Positions 25,707 through 36,051 of a stretch of DNA of 64,000 bases are shown piece by piece. Position 1 is the first letter of the stretch; the number at the start of each line of letters is the position of its first letter. This stretch comes from Ulota crispa (taxonomy: Eukaryota; Streptophyta; Bryopsida; Orthotrichales; Orthotrichaceae), in NCBI GenBank assembly GCA_963920765.1, contig OY987242.1, positions 10,814,789 through 10,878,788 of the forward strand. The letters run 5' to 3'. The position numbers were made by a program, and so were the translations under genes. The notes under the pieces were generated by a model that worked only from the letters and a program-made list of their open reading frames with translations, did not search any database and had not been told where the DNA came from.

Positions 25707-25741
25707 AAGCTGAGGTGGCATCATTGATGCCACCTCAGCTT
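25707..25741. repeat. Perfect 17-bp-arm hairpin
   Basis: AAGCTGAGGTGGCATCA, one central T, then its exact reverse complement. It lies inside the TIR element at 25620-25980. Confidence 0.95.
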
Positions 25742-25791
25742 TTTCAAAAAATTTATTAAAAAATAAAAATAAAAAAATTAATTTTTTTTAA

Positions 25792-25793
<2 letters not shown>

Positions 25794-25840
<47 letters not shown>
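25794..25840. repeat. TA dinucleotide microsatellite
   Basis: About 23 uninterrupted AT units, followed by a short AT-rich tail. Confidence 0.98.
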
Positions 25841-25842
<2 letters not shown>

Positions 25843-26340
25843 TGTATATAATTTATCTAATTTTTTTAATTTAATTTTTCCGGCCCTCAGCAGGCTGGTT
25901 CCCCACATCAGGAACCAAAAGAATGGGGGTTGCCAATTTGTATTTAAAGGCCTTCTGAAGGCCCCATATTTTTCCTAATGAACTAACCAAAACCTAAAAC
26001 TAATAAATACATATCTTGAAAGTTTAAAAAGAGGGACAAAATGCATTAAAATTTGACATGAATGAAATCTAGAGGAGTGTTAATAAAAAAACATTTGAAA
26101 AAAACATCGAATCATGATTAAAATGCTCTCAAAATTACGACAAGTCCATCAATCTATCATTGACATATTCTCAATTGATTCTCAATCTACAAGAGGCTCA
26201 ATTGAGTTGAGGCATTTTTTAAGCTCCAAATGGTGGTTAAAAGCTAAAAAGACATTGGTGGAAGACTAAAAGTTGATGAATATAACATTTGATAGTATAA
26301 AATTGCACTTGACATGGGTTAAAGGCATGGATTTGAAATA

Positions 26341-26648
26341 AGGGAAAAATTCATGGATACCCTTGAAGTTTGTCATATTTTCATAGATACCCCTGTTTTT
26401 TCAGAAATTTCAATACCCTTGGACCTATATTCTCAGGCGTTGTGTTTTGTTGCACATATCACTTCCTTCTCCCTTAGTGCGCACACTACTTTTTTATTAT
26501 GTGTGCTCACAAAGGAAGAAGGGAAGTGGCATGCACAGCAAAACAAATACCTAAAAATTTAGGTCCAAGGGTAATTGTGAAATTTCTGAAAAAATAGGGG
26601 TATCTATGAAAATATGACAAACTTCAAGGGTATCCATGAAATTTTCCC
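26341..26648. mobile_element. Foldback element, GGGAAAATTTCATGG family, copy 2, with 8-bp target duplication
   Basis: Arms AGGGAAAAATTCATGG and CCATGAAATTTTCCC. TTGAAATA is found directly on both sides (26333-26340 and 26649-26656). The clean copy V2 has a single TTGAAATA at the same place, so this is a direct demonstration of an 8-bp target duplication, typical of hAT elements. Confidence 0.9.
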
Positions 26649-26831
26649 TTGAAATAATCTACTCTTCAAATTTTAATGCATATTTTCCCCTTTGTAGGCT
26701 TTAAAAATATGTGATTGGTTTTAGATTTGATGAAGAATAGATTGCATGGGAAAGGGTTTGAGTGAGGAATGGATCTGTTTGTCCACTACTCTACATAGCT
26801 TTTAGGTGGAGTAAACATATCAAATTATACT

Positions 26832-27386
26832 AGAGATGGGGACACAAAGATCCATTCCTCAATCACACCCCTCCCACACCATCAATACTTCACTAAATCT
26901 AAAATTTAAAATTACATATGTTGAAAGCTCTAATAATAACGTGAGAATGTATTGGTTTTAGACTAATGGTGAACTTGTAATGATTTTAAAAGCATTTTAA
27001 TCATAATTTGATGTTTTTTCTAAATGATTTTTTATTAACACTTCTCCTAATTTGATTCATGTTAAATTTTAGTGCATTGTGTCCCTCTCTCTATCTACAA
27101 GAAGCTCGCTTGTGTTGAGGCAATTTCAAGCTCTAGAAGGTGGTTAAATGCTAAAAAAATTGTTGGTGGAAGACTAAAAATTGATGAACATAGTATATTT
27201 GGTAATGCAAAATTACACTTGGCGTGGGTTAAAAGCATGGAGTTGAAATACTCTACATCTCAAAATTTAATGTATGTTTTCCCCCTTTATAGACTTTTAA
27301 AATATGTAATTGGTTTTAGGTTTGGTGAAGAATTGATTACATGGAGAGGGTTTGAATGAGGAATGGATCTTTTTGTCCACATCTCT
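26832..27386. mobile_element. 555-bp TIR element V2, uninterrupted copy
   Basis: Termini AGAGATGGGGACACAAAGAT and the complement of ATCTTTTTGTCCACATCTCT. It holds the plus open frame 27072-27359, which has no recognisable domain and is not kept open in V1. It is the clean reference for V1. Confidence 0.85.
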
Positions 27387-28403
27387 AACAACTTTGACAA
27401 AAAAAATGCAAATTGAAAAACAATTAGCTACATTTTTTGGAAACTATTGGCCTTTTCTACCTTGCAAACGGGGAAAAATAAACAACAAACAATAAACAAA
27501 CTTAAACTCCAAAATTTAAAATAGGGTCATGAAACACCCATTGAGTGCAAGTTGTTTGAGAGTTGCAGGTTGAAATCAAAGCTCATGGAGGTTGAAGGAT
27601 GCATAAGTAGTGAGAATTAGTTTTAGTTGTACCTAACCTTTGAACTTCACTTCAATAATGACTAGATGGAGGGGTGCTGAAGTTACCAAATATATTGTAA
27701 AAGTCTAACGGATGATTTCGCAAAAAAAACCATAGTGTCTTTGAAGATTCACTACCAATTCACTAGAACTCCAAAAACTACAAAAGAACTTGCATCAGGT
27801 TCTATTTGCACTTGACAACAACCAAAAAAATTCAAGATTAATTTTCATCATGGGCACGTAAGCCACATCCCTATTTTCACGATTTAAAGGAAATTACCTC
27901 AACGAGACATCATTTGCTGCTACAACCACACAATCAAAGCAGTCAACATTTGTGATAATTTTATAATCTGATGATTTTAATATCCGCCTAAGCTTACAAG
28001 GACCTTCTGACAGATAATCACCATAACTGATAAATTCACGAGACCAAATTCCAGTGACAAAAAACTCAAGAAAAAATGGAAAAAATGGGCAGGGAACTGG
28101 CACTCTCTTGGGCCTGCAAGTTGCTGTAAGGTACCTCACAGGTTGATCCACAGAACGAAAAGAGGCAAGCAACTAACCTATGGCTTAACCCCTCAACCCA
28201 TAAAGTTTCAGCAGCGAGTTTCCTTGAGCGGCACATGAAGGATTCCTGTCCTACAAGGCCTCAAAGTGCCGCAAACAGATCCAAAACAATAAATCTACTC
28301 TGGAATCCGTGAAAGTTTAAATAAAATAAAAGCAACAAAATTGTTGATGCGACTCCACGAGCTCCTCCATGCGTTGGAACTCCAAGCCGCAACTGCACAA
28401 TGC
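27387..28403. other. La 3' flank and candidate COQ10 leader exon
   Basis: The minus-strand stretch 28172-27898 is less AT-rich and ends in GTTGAG followed by GTAATT, a good splice donor. It faces COQ10 3.3 kb downstream and could be its untranslated first exon, or part of the La 3' untranslated region. The open frame across it has no recognisable domain. 27387-27890 is featureless. Confidence 0.25.
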
Positions 28404-31400
28404 CTACTCTGTCCTTTGTGACTTATTAGGACCTTCATCGTCATTAAAACGTTGGTGCTTTCCACCAAATTTGGAGTTTCTTCCAGCACCAAAATCCCGG
28501 TCACCCTTTCCTCTCCCTCCTCGACCTCCTCTACCTCCTCCACGTCCGCCACCACCCCTGCAAAAAGACGCCATATCAACACAACTAAACCTCCAACGCC
28601 TCACCCAGGAATTGTTAAAAGTTATGCAACATAGATTCGAACATAATTTCAGAATACAAGTACTAAGGGATATTTCAGTCACTCTTTTAAAAAGAAAGGA
28701 AAAAATATATAACCTTCCTCTCCCGCGGTTGTCAAAACCACGGTTGTTGTTGAAGCCTCTGCCCGCACCACCAAAGTCTCGCCTTTGACCCTGTCCTTCT
28801 CTTAACTTCTTCCAGTACTCCTTCTCTTCCTCTCCTACATGAGCACAAGAAACTGATGAATATAGATCCAGATGTAGCAAAAGGACAAGCACGAATCGTT
28901 AAAATATTACGATCAGAACACAGAAGCGTACCTTCAAGAGCCTCAAACGAAAGTAAATACTTAGAAATAGTCAAGGCCCCTTCAGGTTCAATAGCAGCTG
29001 CTGCTCTAAGCTTTTGTGCATCCTCGGGTTCATCAAAGCGCAAAAACCCTGTGGGTTCTCCTTTCAAATAATCCACGTACTGCAGAGATACCACTCTTAT
29101 CAGCAAACAGCAGTGCAACGTGCACAAATCGTACAGGTTCACAAACAGTAGAAATACAGATACAAGGAGTGCATTCAGCAGTGTAGTGAGTATGTTGATG
29201 TAAGCCAACCCGAATGATTCCAAACTTTGCCAGAGCACCTTTGATATCCTCTCGAGAGAGTTTATCTCCTTCATCTCCACCTTCTTTGTCTGCAGCCTCG
29301 GCAGCTTTTTCAGTCTCGGCAGCCTTTTCAGTCTCATCCGACGCTCCAATCCTTTTGCTAGTAAACGAAACTATGAGACCCTTGGTGTAGTCATCCTCTG
29401 TGTTCTCCTGGCCACTTGATCTGAGAAACCACAATAGAAAGAAATCCATGTTAGTCAACACTGTACCATCCACACAAGGAATGAGTAATAGATAGCTCAA
29501 CATTGAAGGCACGATTATCACCTCTTCCAGTTCTATGCAAAACAAAAGCATCGCCACCGCTATGTGTTACAGCTCCAAGAGATTGCCTAAAACTCAGAAT
29601 TATTTCTCATGGGTCAAGAAACAACCACACTACGAAATTATAGCAAAATACGTTTGGAAAACATTATGAACGTTTAGGGCAGAGAAGGACAATCATGCAC
29701 ACAAAATTCAGAGGAGATTTCTTTCATAACCCGGATCGAGTGAGCATGTATTTCAGAATTTACATACATAAAGACCATCATATATGACTAGAAGAGCCTA
29801 ATCTCACCAAATTTGGTGAGAAAACGATTCTGAATGAAGTCAAACTGTAAAATCTTAAACAACTGAAAATTAACATGTTTACTGTTTGCAATCCTGACCT
29901 CCCGTTCCGCTGTTTCTCGCGCTTCTGGAGCTGTTCACCTCCAGAGTGCCTGCTCACATTACCATGCTCCACGAGTGTCTCTTTCCGGGCATCAAAGGTG
30001 GTCCTGCAATCCCACTATCATTTAGTAATGCTCAACGCTTATTTTCAATCAGAATACACTGTAAAGGAAGATCTTTTATCTTGCAAAGTGTCTTCTTGTA
30101 TGGTTGTACTGAAAAAAAAAAACAGCAAACTAAAATGACGCTGTAAAAATATAGATACAGCAAAAATACATACTTCGGCTCAAGCTCCAAAGTTGCACCC
30201 TGGCAGACCAGCTCCAATTTCAAGATCTTCTGTGCCTCTTCTTCTGATGAAAACTCTACAAGTGCAAAACCTGACGCAGCATTCTTACTAGTTGCATGCT
30301 TTGGAAGTCGCACACTCTTGACCTGCCAGTAAAAGAGCAAGAAGGCATAAGAAAAGCTTACTTACGAAGAAAGAAAAAGAAGAGCACAACAGATTCTACA
30401 AAAGCTGTCCGGGCAAAGATTCAAATCACGAATGGCTAGAAGTACCTGTCCATGCTCTTTAAAAAATGCCTCAACTTCGTCCATAGTGATATTGTAAGGA
30501 AATGGATTCGCTGCAATACTACGAGCATCAACTTCACCTTGTACAACCTCTGGTTTCAGCAACTTCGAAAGACGTCCTACTCTTTTTCCTGTCGAACAGA
30601 CCCGCATACACACAACATGTCAAACAAAACCAGCCTTCTCAAACGATATTAACCCCTAAAACACTGAGCCTCATGCTCTTTTAGCAGCTTTGAGTAGGTC
30701 AAATGAGGACTTTCTTTTCTTCAGTTTTATTCAATTTTTCGACCAGTGTATGCAATACTTCTGGTCATAAAAACTTCTGCCCCATCTGGATTGTAGATTG
30801 CTCTCAGTATGATCAACCAAAACTGGTCATTTTGAAACTTTTTTGTCAACTAGGGAACAGTCGTGAACTGTCAATAATATAGCGGAAAACAAGCCGTTAA
30901 AGGAAGTGTGGAGAACGCACCATCTTCAGATACACGGAGACAGGTGGACTTGCGAAGCACGTCAATCACAGCGGCCAATTTGTCAGCTGGAAACTTAGTT
31001 GGATCCGACTCCTTCACTCCCAAATGATTTCTCATTCTTTGAAATGAGCACAGGAGAGACACGTCAACCACTATCTTCCAAGTCAAGGATGTAAAACCAT
31101 AACCCTAAACCCCATTATAAATCCACATAACAATAACTCAGCAAGCGAGGCTCATTGCGAAAAAAAGGTGCTCATCATTGCATATTCCAACCTCTCTTAA
31201 AAAGCATGTACTTTACAAATACTATCCAATTGGTACTTCACGCTGCGCAATTACTAAGACCTAAACCAATTCCAATAAGCTCTTTCAAATTTGTATTAAA
31301 AGTTCCAGTTTTGACAACTTAACGTGAGATTACCCTATCATTTTAGTCCTTGGCAAACTTGAAAATCCGTTACGAGCAAATAAGCTAGAACGAGGTTCTA

Positions 31401-31951
31401 AAGATGACGAATCTTTTTAGTGTCACCTACGAGCAGTGATTGCAGATTTCAGTGTAATCCACAATTGATGTAATTGCAATGATAAGTTTCATTACTGCAG
31501 CTCAAAAACCGTAATGCAATCTTGAGCAACATCGAGACCTTCACAATTCAAATATCGGCACTCCCTAAAACCCTAAAACCTTATAACAACCTGTTAAACC
31601 CTAGACCTCGAGGGATGATGCCAGAGTGCTTTTAGGGTTTAGTGCTAGCATCCCACAGCAGCAAAATTGAGTAGAAATTTAGTACAAGGATACAGTCATC
31701 ATCACCCTCTTCAAGGGACTTGAGCAGAAAGTGGTCGCCCGGAAGATTGCTGTCGCTGAAGTAAAATTCCACCTGCACTACCACACCAGTCATCACTCAC
31801 TCCCAAAACAGAAGACCACGACTGGCAATACGAAAGGCAAGCAAATTCTACCATCCACCAGAAAGGGAAGTGCAATGCAATCCGTGCAGCCACTCACCTG
31901 CCGCAGAACCTTGACTGCGGTCTCCTCGTCCAGTGCAGAGGCGGCCGCCAT
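28404..31951 (-). CDS. LA1: La protein (LA1), 10 exons
   Basis: Exons: 31951-31898, 31772-31694, 31070-30921, 30588-30446, 30322-30174, 30003-29899, 29420-29210, 29079-28932, 28834-28714, 28557-28404; GT..AG borders, 438 codons joined (437 aa), close to other plant La1 proteins. La binds the 3' oligo-U of new Pol III transcripts in the nucleus and protects and folds them. The La motif (about 12-95) shows VEFYFSDSNLPGDHFL, then SLLCSFQRMRNHLG and VLRKSTCLRVSEDGKRVGR. RRM1 (about 116-192) has SIAANPFP and the RNP1 strand GFALVEF. The second, atypical RRM (about 232-350) runs from GLIVSF to YVDYLKGEPTGFLRF, with a Glu/Ala/Lys-rich insert containing two ETEKAA units. The C-terminus is rich in RGG/GGR and ends NKSQRTE. 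The 5' leader has CTG/TTG repeats (31990-32027). Intron 3 is mostly a transposon relic; intron 2 has telo-box motifs. Complete and intact. Confidence 0.95.
30653..30896. mobile_element. TTAA-flanked relic filling most of La intron 3
   Basis: TTAA at 30649-30652 followed by CCCCTAAAACACTGAGCC; TTAA again at 30897-30900. The right end does not mirror the left well. The interior resembles the RPC6 intron 5 relic. It takes 244 of the 332 intron bases and its end is about 20 bases from the splice donor. Confidence 0.5.
31560..31645. repeat. Telo-box cluster in La intron 2
   Basis: CCCTAAAACCCTAAAACC, then TTAAACCCTAGACC and TTTAGGGTTTAG in about 85 bases, with a further AACCCTAAACC near 31100. 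These are AAACCCTAA-type motifs that in plants are often regulatory in translation and RNA genes. Confidence 0.5.
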
Positions 31952-31989
31952 AACGAGGCGACTAAAAATCCAAAACAAAGTGGTGAAGC

Positions 31990-32027
31990 TCAGCAGCAGC
32001 AGCAGCGATAACAACAACAACAGCGAT
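31990..32027 (-). repeat. CTG/TTG trinucleotide repeats in the La 5' leader
   Basis: Read on the gene strand these are TTG and CTG triplet runs just upstream of the start codon at 31951, so likely part of the 5' untranslated region. Confidence 0.7.
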
Positions 32028-32170
32028 GACGCACAAGGTGTGAGAAGCGAAAGAGGATTGCGAGGTCGAGGAGGAAGAGCAGGTCCCCAGGGGAGGAGAA
32101 TGATGCTGTGTGCGTGTCTGTTTCGCTTTTGTTTGTTTCTGGCGTTGCGAGGTTGCATGGGCGGAGCTCT

Positions 32171-32518
32171 GAGGCCCGGTTCAGACTAAGCTTAGCGTCC
32201 GGCCGAAAATTTCTCAAACTTGATTGGTTGAAATTTGGCTTTTCTCCACTGTTGGGTTCAGATTACAAATTTGTCCAGCACTTTTACATCCATCTTCACC
32301 AATCCATCTTCACCACCATAGGGATCACTCTATATAACCACGTCAGCAGACAAGATAGTGAAGATTTGGGGCTTGCTCCAAGGGTGGTACCAAACTTGTC
32401 CGGCAGAGGCACACTCTTGGATAACACGCAATTACACGGAAAAGTTTCTATCGAGCGAAACAGCAAACGGGGTGCCAATTTTTGTGTTTCGGCCGGTTGC
32501 TAGTTTGAACCAGGCCTC
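32171..32518. mobile_element. CCGGTTCAGACTAG element, copy upstream of La
   Basis: Inverted termini GAGGCCCGGTTCAGACTA and the complement of TAGTTTGAACCAGGCCTC. About 348 bp; related to 17816-18142 in inverse orientation. It begins 220 bases upstream of the La start codon, so it probably overlaps the promoter. Confidence 0.82.
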
Positions 32519-32552
32519 ATACCTCTTTATTATCACCCTCACCGTAATTATA

Positions 32553-32913
32553 AGAACAGACTAGAGAGACACCCTAGTTGCTAGGGAGACACCCCCTATA
32601 GCCCAACTTATTAAATTTGAGACTATTGTTAAGTCAAAATAAGAAATAAAATCAAAATGCACATTTGCGTTTGCAATGCATAAATATGTCTCATTTGTGA
32701 CATGGTCAAGAGTTAAAACTAGTCATTCCTATCGTTTATAAGTTTAACCCTTGACCATGTCACAAATGAGACATGTTTCTTGTACATTTGCAATGCTTGC
32801 ATATGCAAATGCGCGCTAAAATTGTTGTTTTGACTTTATTTCTTATAAAGACATAAAAATAATCTCAAATTTAATAGGTTGGGCTATAGGGGGGTGTCTC
32901 CCTAGTCCATCCC
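32553..32913. mobile_element. Foldback element, GACTAGGGRGACACCCC family, copy 1
   Basis: Long inverted arms sharing CAAATGAGACAT, TTAAATTTGAGA and CCCTATAGCCCAAC. TAATTATA is found on both sides (32545-32552 and 32914-32921), an 8-bp target duplication. The copy at 39878-41193 is the same element with an insertion. Confidence 0.88.
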
Positions 32914-32958
32914 TAATTATATCATGCACATGCCATGCATTTAGGGCCACTTCACATT

Positions 32959-33374
32959 GGAGAATTGATATATGCACCACACCTTTTCAACTATTCTACT
33001 ACACCTACTATATATGGCCAATACTCACAATATTATAGCAAGTATGGACCACAAGCAAACATCAATAATTTGAAGATACAGCCCAACATAGAAGTTGCAA
33101 TTTCAACTTTATTTTCTAGCTCTAAATCTCACTCATAGTATTGATTGAAAAACGCAAATTAAAATGAACATAATTTATATTTTTTGATTGACACTATATG
33201 TTGAGATTTAAAACTAAAAAATAAAGTTGAAATTGCAACTTCTATGTTAGGTTGGATTTTCAAATTATTGATGTTTTGCCCGTGATCCATACCAACTATA
33301 ATACTGTAAATATTGGCCATATATAGTAGGTGTGGTAGAACAATTGAAAAGGTGTGTTACATATATCAATTCCC
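32959..33374. mobile_element. Foldback element, GGGAATTGATATATG family, copy 1
   Basis: Inverted arms of about 190 bases: GGAGAATTGATATATGCACC at the left and the complement at the right; flanks TTCACATT and TTCATATT look like an 8-bp duplication with one mismatch. Relatives at 49927-50344 and, more distantly, 56953-57506. Confidence 0.85.
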
Positions 33375-35031
33375 TTCATATTAACCCTTGTGAAAATTGG
33401 TGGCTAGTTCAAAGTTAGCTAATGAAATTGGGAAAAAAATTGGTTGCTTTTTGAAACTAAAGGATGCAAAAAACAGATGAAAATTTGTAGTGCCGAGCTT
33501 CAGCCGGTGCCTTCCCAAATTTGGAGGCTATTTAATTGCCAAGACATGGGAGATTTCAACTGCCAAAAACAAAAAAAATCACTAGTTGATACCCAAGCGA
33601 GGCTAGGATTACATCCTAGTATCAGCCTTAGAAGCATGGATATTATTACTTTCAAAATTTTTGAAACTCCTAGGCTGTGTTGTTGCGTCTCCAATTTTCC
33701 ATTTGCGATCTTCTCCAATTCCCGCATTTGTTTCTTCCGAGCAACCCTGCCTTCTTGCATTGATCTTGTAATTCTTGTACACAATTTACAATTGGGTGCT
33801 CTTTAGATCTCATGTTGTTACTCTCTTGCTTATGATTTTCTTCCTTGTTTAGTGTTTTTGGTGCCTATGAGTTGCATGCAAGGTCCATATAGTGCCAACA
33901 AAATGGATGCAAGGTTCATAGATTGTTTGCAAGGTCTGCATAGTGTTGATGGAGTGGCTGCAAGGCTTGGTTTGTGTTGTGAAGTGGAGTAGCAAGATTG
34001 TGAATCACAACTTCATGCCATCAAGCGCAAGTGCTTGCCGCGCAAAATGGATGCGTAGCCTGCAACTAAATTTCATTTTAAAGGAACTTAGCTAGTGGAG
34101 TTTTGAAATTGCAAGATACTAGCTAGAAGTTTTTCTAATTGAGAGGATGCAACCGATGCTTGCTAAAAAAAACCAGTTCATTTCTGTGGAAGAAGGAAAT
34201 CATCTAAAGGTGCTTTAAAATTTTCCCAAACACTGCCCCTAAGCGCCCAAGCCATTTTCTCCAAAATCAAGGTTTTGGGAGACCTACAACTTTGATGCAT
34301 CTTAGTCAATTGGATGATCCATAAAAAATGACCATTGAAAATAGTGGAGCACCTACTTAGAAAACAGCTTGTAAATTTTGGTAATAATTGACCGTGGGAG
34401 ATGGGAGATTATAACATTTTGATCAAACAACCTGTGATGGCAATATCTCATTTTTTGGCAGGTAATTGCTATTTAATGATTTTTACAAAATTCTATAAGC
34501 CCCTAATTCATCTCAATTTAGATAAGTAGCAAGATTAGATGGGAATGCACACACTTGCAAATTATTGAAGATTTTACTTCATTATATGTTAAGTTGTAAG
34601 GCTTCAAACTGCTATTGTGTGGAAAATAATGACCGGCACAATTGGTGAGGACTACTGCAACAAGGGTTTTGAACATGCTTAAACCCTTGCTAGTGAATAT
34701 CATGCTATCACAAAGCACATGCAAAAAAGCTTGCAATGAGTACTAATCAATTGTAGCTTGTAAGACATTGCTTGCCACCACTCCTCGTATGGTGTTTCAC
34801 CCAATTAAGGGTCTTGAGGAACTTGTATAATATTTGGCTTGCCATGCCATTACTCCACTTGCATGAACCACTTGACTACCTAAAATTGCAGTTTATAGCA
34901 AGGTCAAGAAATTATATCATATACCTCAAATAGACTGGTGAAATCATGTGAGGACCATTTTGGTTCTTTGAGGCGTTTAGAGGTGGGCCATTCATAGTAT
35001 CTTCCATGATCCAACTTGATGGGTTCCAATT
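33375..35031. other. Intergenic with an unplaced open frame
   Basis: Minus frame 33784-33500 has a basic start (MQEGRVARKKQMRELEKIA), reminiscent of a worn transposon protein, but nothing diagnostic; the overlapping plus frame 33444-33806 is likewise unassigned. The rest to 35031 shows no gene and no repeat partner. Confidence 0.3.
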
Positions 35032-35885
35032 CACTACAAAAAAATTGTATCCAAACTGACACGTCCGAATTGACTAAACTTGAAGGTGATTGCAAGAAAC
35101 ACTTGTACTATTTTTTGTCCCCTTCACCTCCTGTAGGTGCTTTTTGGCTTGTAACTTTTGCGCAACAAGTTCTTTTGAGCTGAAATTTTAGAGGAAGGTA
35201 CACATCATAGTTATAGACCTTCCATAATTTTGCGGTTTTTTTAAAATTATTTTACTATTTTTAAATAGCCCCCAAATAGGTGTACCTTGGCCATTTTAGG
35301 GGTTTTTAGTACTATTTTGGGTCCAAAAAAGCAAATCTTACGCCACAAATCAAGAAAATTGTTCATCATAGAGCATTACATGGATATGTAGAAGGGTTTC
35401 ATAAAATTCTAAATTCCATGCCGTGCACAGACCCTTTCTTGAATGATTGGTGAAATAAATAAATAAATCCTCCAAAAACCACTTGCATTACTTGAAGCTA
35501 CTCAATGAGATCAAAAATGGCCATTTTTTATTTTATTTTTTTGAATTTTTTTACTATTTTCTAAAAATCAAGAAAGTAATTATCTTTTTGTTGGTAAATT
35601 TTGGCCCTCTATTTTTGTGCATAACTTTTAGAATAAAATTTTTCTAGGTTTGAACTTTCACGAGTATGCTTTTTTAAGTGCTCTCATATTTTATTTTATT
35701 TTAAAAAAAAATTTCAAAAGCTCATAGTACTACCAAGTACTACCACTTTTAAGGGTGTTTGAGACAAAACTATGAAGTGTTTCTTGCAACTACCCTCAAC
35801 CAAAATGACAAAAAAGTGTATGAATTGACAAAAAAACGTCCAAATTTACAAAAAATGACCAAATTGATAGCGTTTTCTTGTAGTG
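35032..35885. mobile_element. CACTA-type element carrying a nested element
   Basis: Left end CACTACAAAAAAA; right end TTTTCTTGTAGTG; ATT on both sides (35029-35031 and 35886-35888), the 3-bp duplication expected of CACTA (En/Spm) elements. The interior is almost wholly the GCAAGAAACACT element at 35085-35794, leaving a host of about 140 bp. Confidence 0.8.
35085..35794. mobile_element. TIR element, GCAAGAAACACT family, copy 2
   Basis: Same orientation and length class as 4589-5317, with shared phrases such as CTTGTACTATTTTTTGTCCC and AAGCTCATAGTACTACC. Nested inside the CACTA-type element. Confidence 0.85.
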
Positions 35886-36051
35886 ATTTGATGCAAGACA
35901 CAATCCTTTTTACAAACTTAATATTTTTTTGACTTGGAAAACCCAAATTTTGAAAGTTTTGAGTTTTTACATCTTCAAAAGAGTACATATTGAATATTCT
36001 AACAAGGACATAAAATTCAAAAGTCCCAAAATAGATTTTTTCCTAAATTAA

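Larger units (their letters stand above)
25620..25980. mobile_element. 361-bp TIR element with central perfect hairpin, nested in V1
   Basis: Inverted termini CATTAGGAAAAACATGGG and the complement of CCCCATATTTTTCCTAATG. It contains the perfect hairpin at 25707-25741 and the TA tract at 25794-25840. Absent from the related copy V2, so it is an insertion. Confidence 0.78.
25564..26790. mobile_element. 555-bp-class TIR element V1 carrying two nested elements
   Basis: Termini AGTAGGGGACAAAAAGATCC and the complement of GGATCTGTTTGTCCACTACT. It matches the uninterrupted copy at 26832-27386 on both sides of two insertions (25620-25980 and 26341-26648 with target duplication). Removing them leaves about 550 bp, the size of the clean copy. 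Confidence 0.85.

Noticed and set aside
33500..33784. Basic minus frame resembling a transposon protein
   Set aside because: No diagnostic motif such as a zinc knuckle, protease or integrase site; the overlapping plus frame is equally open.
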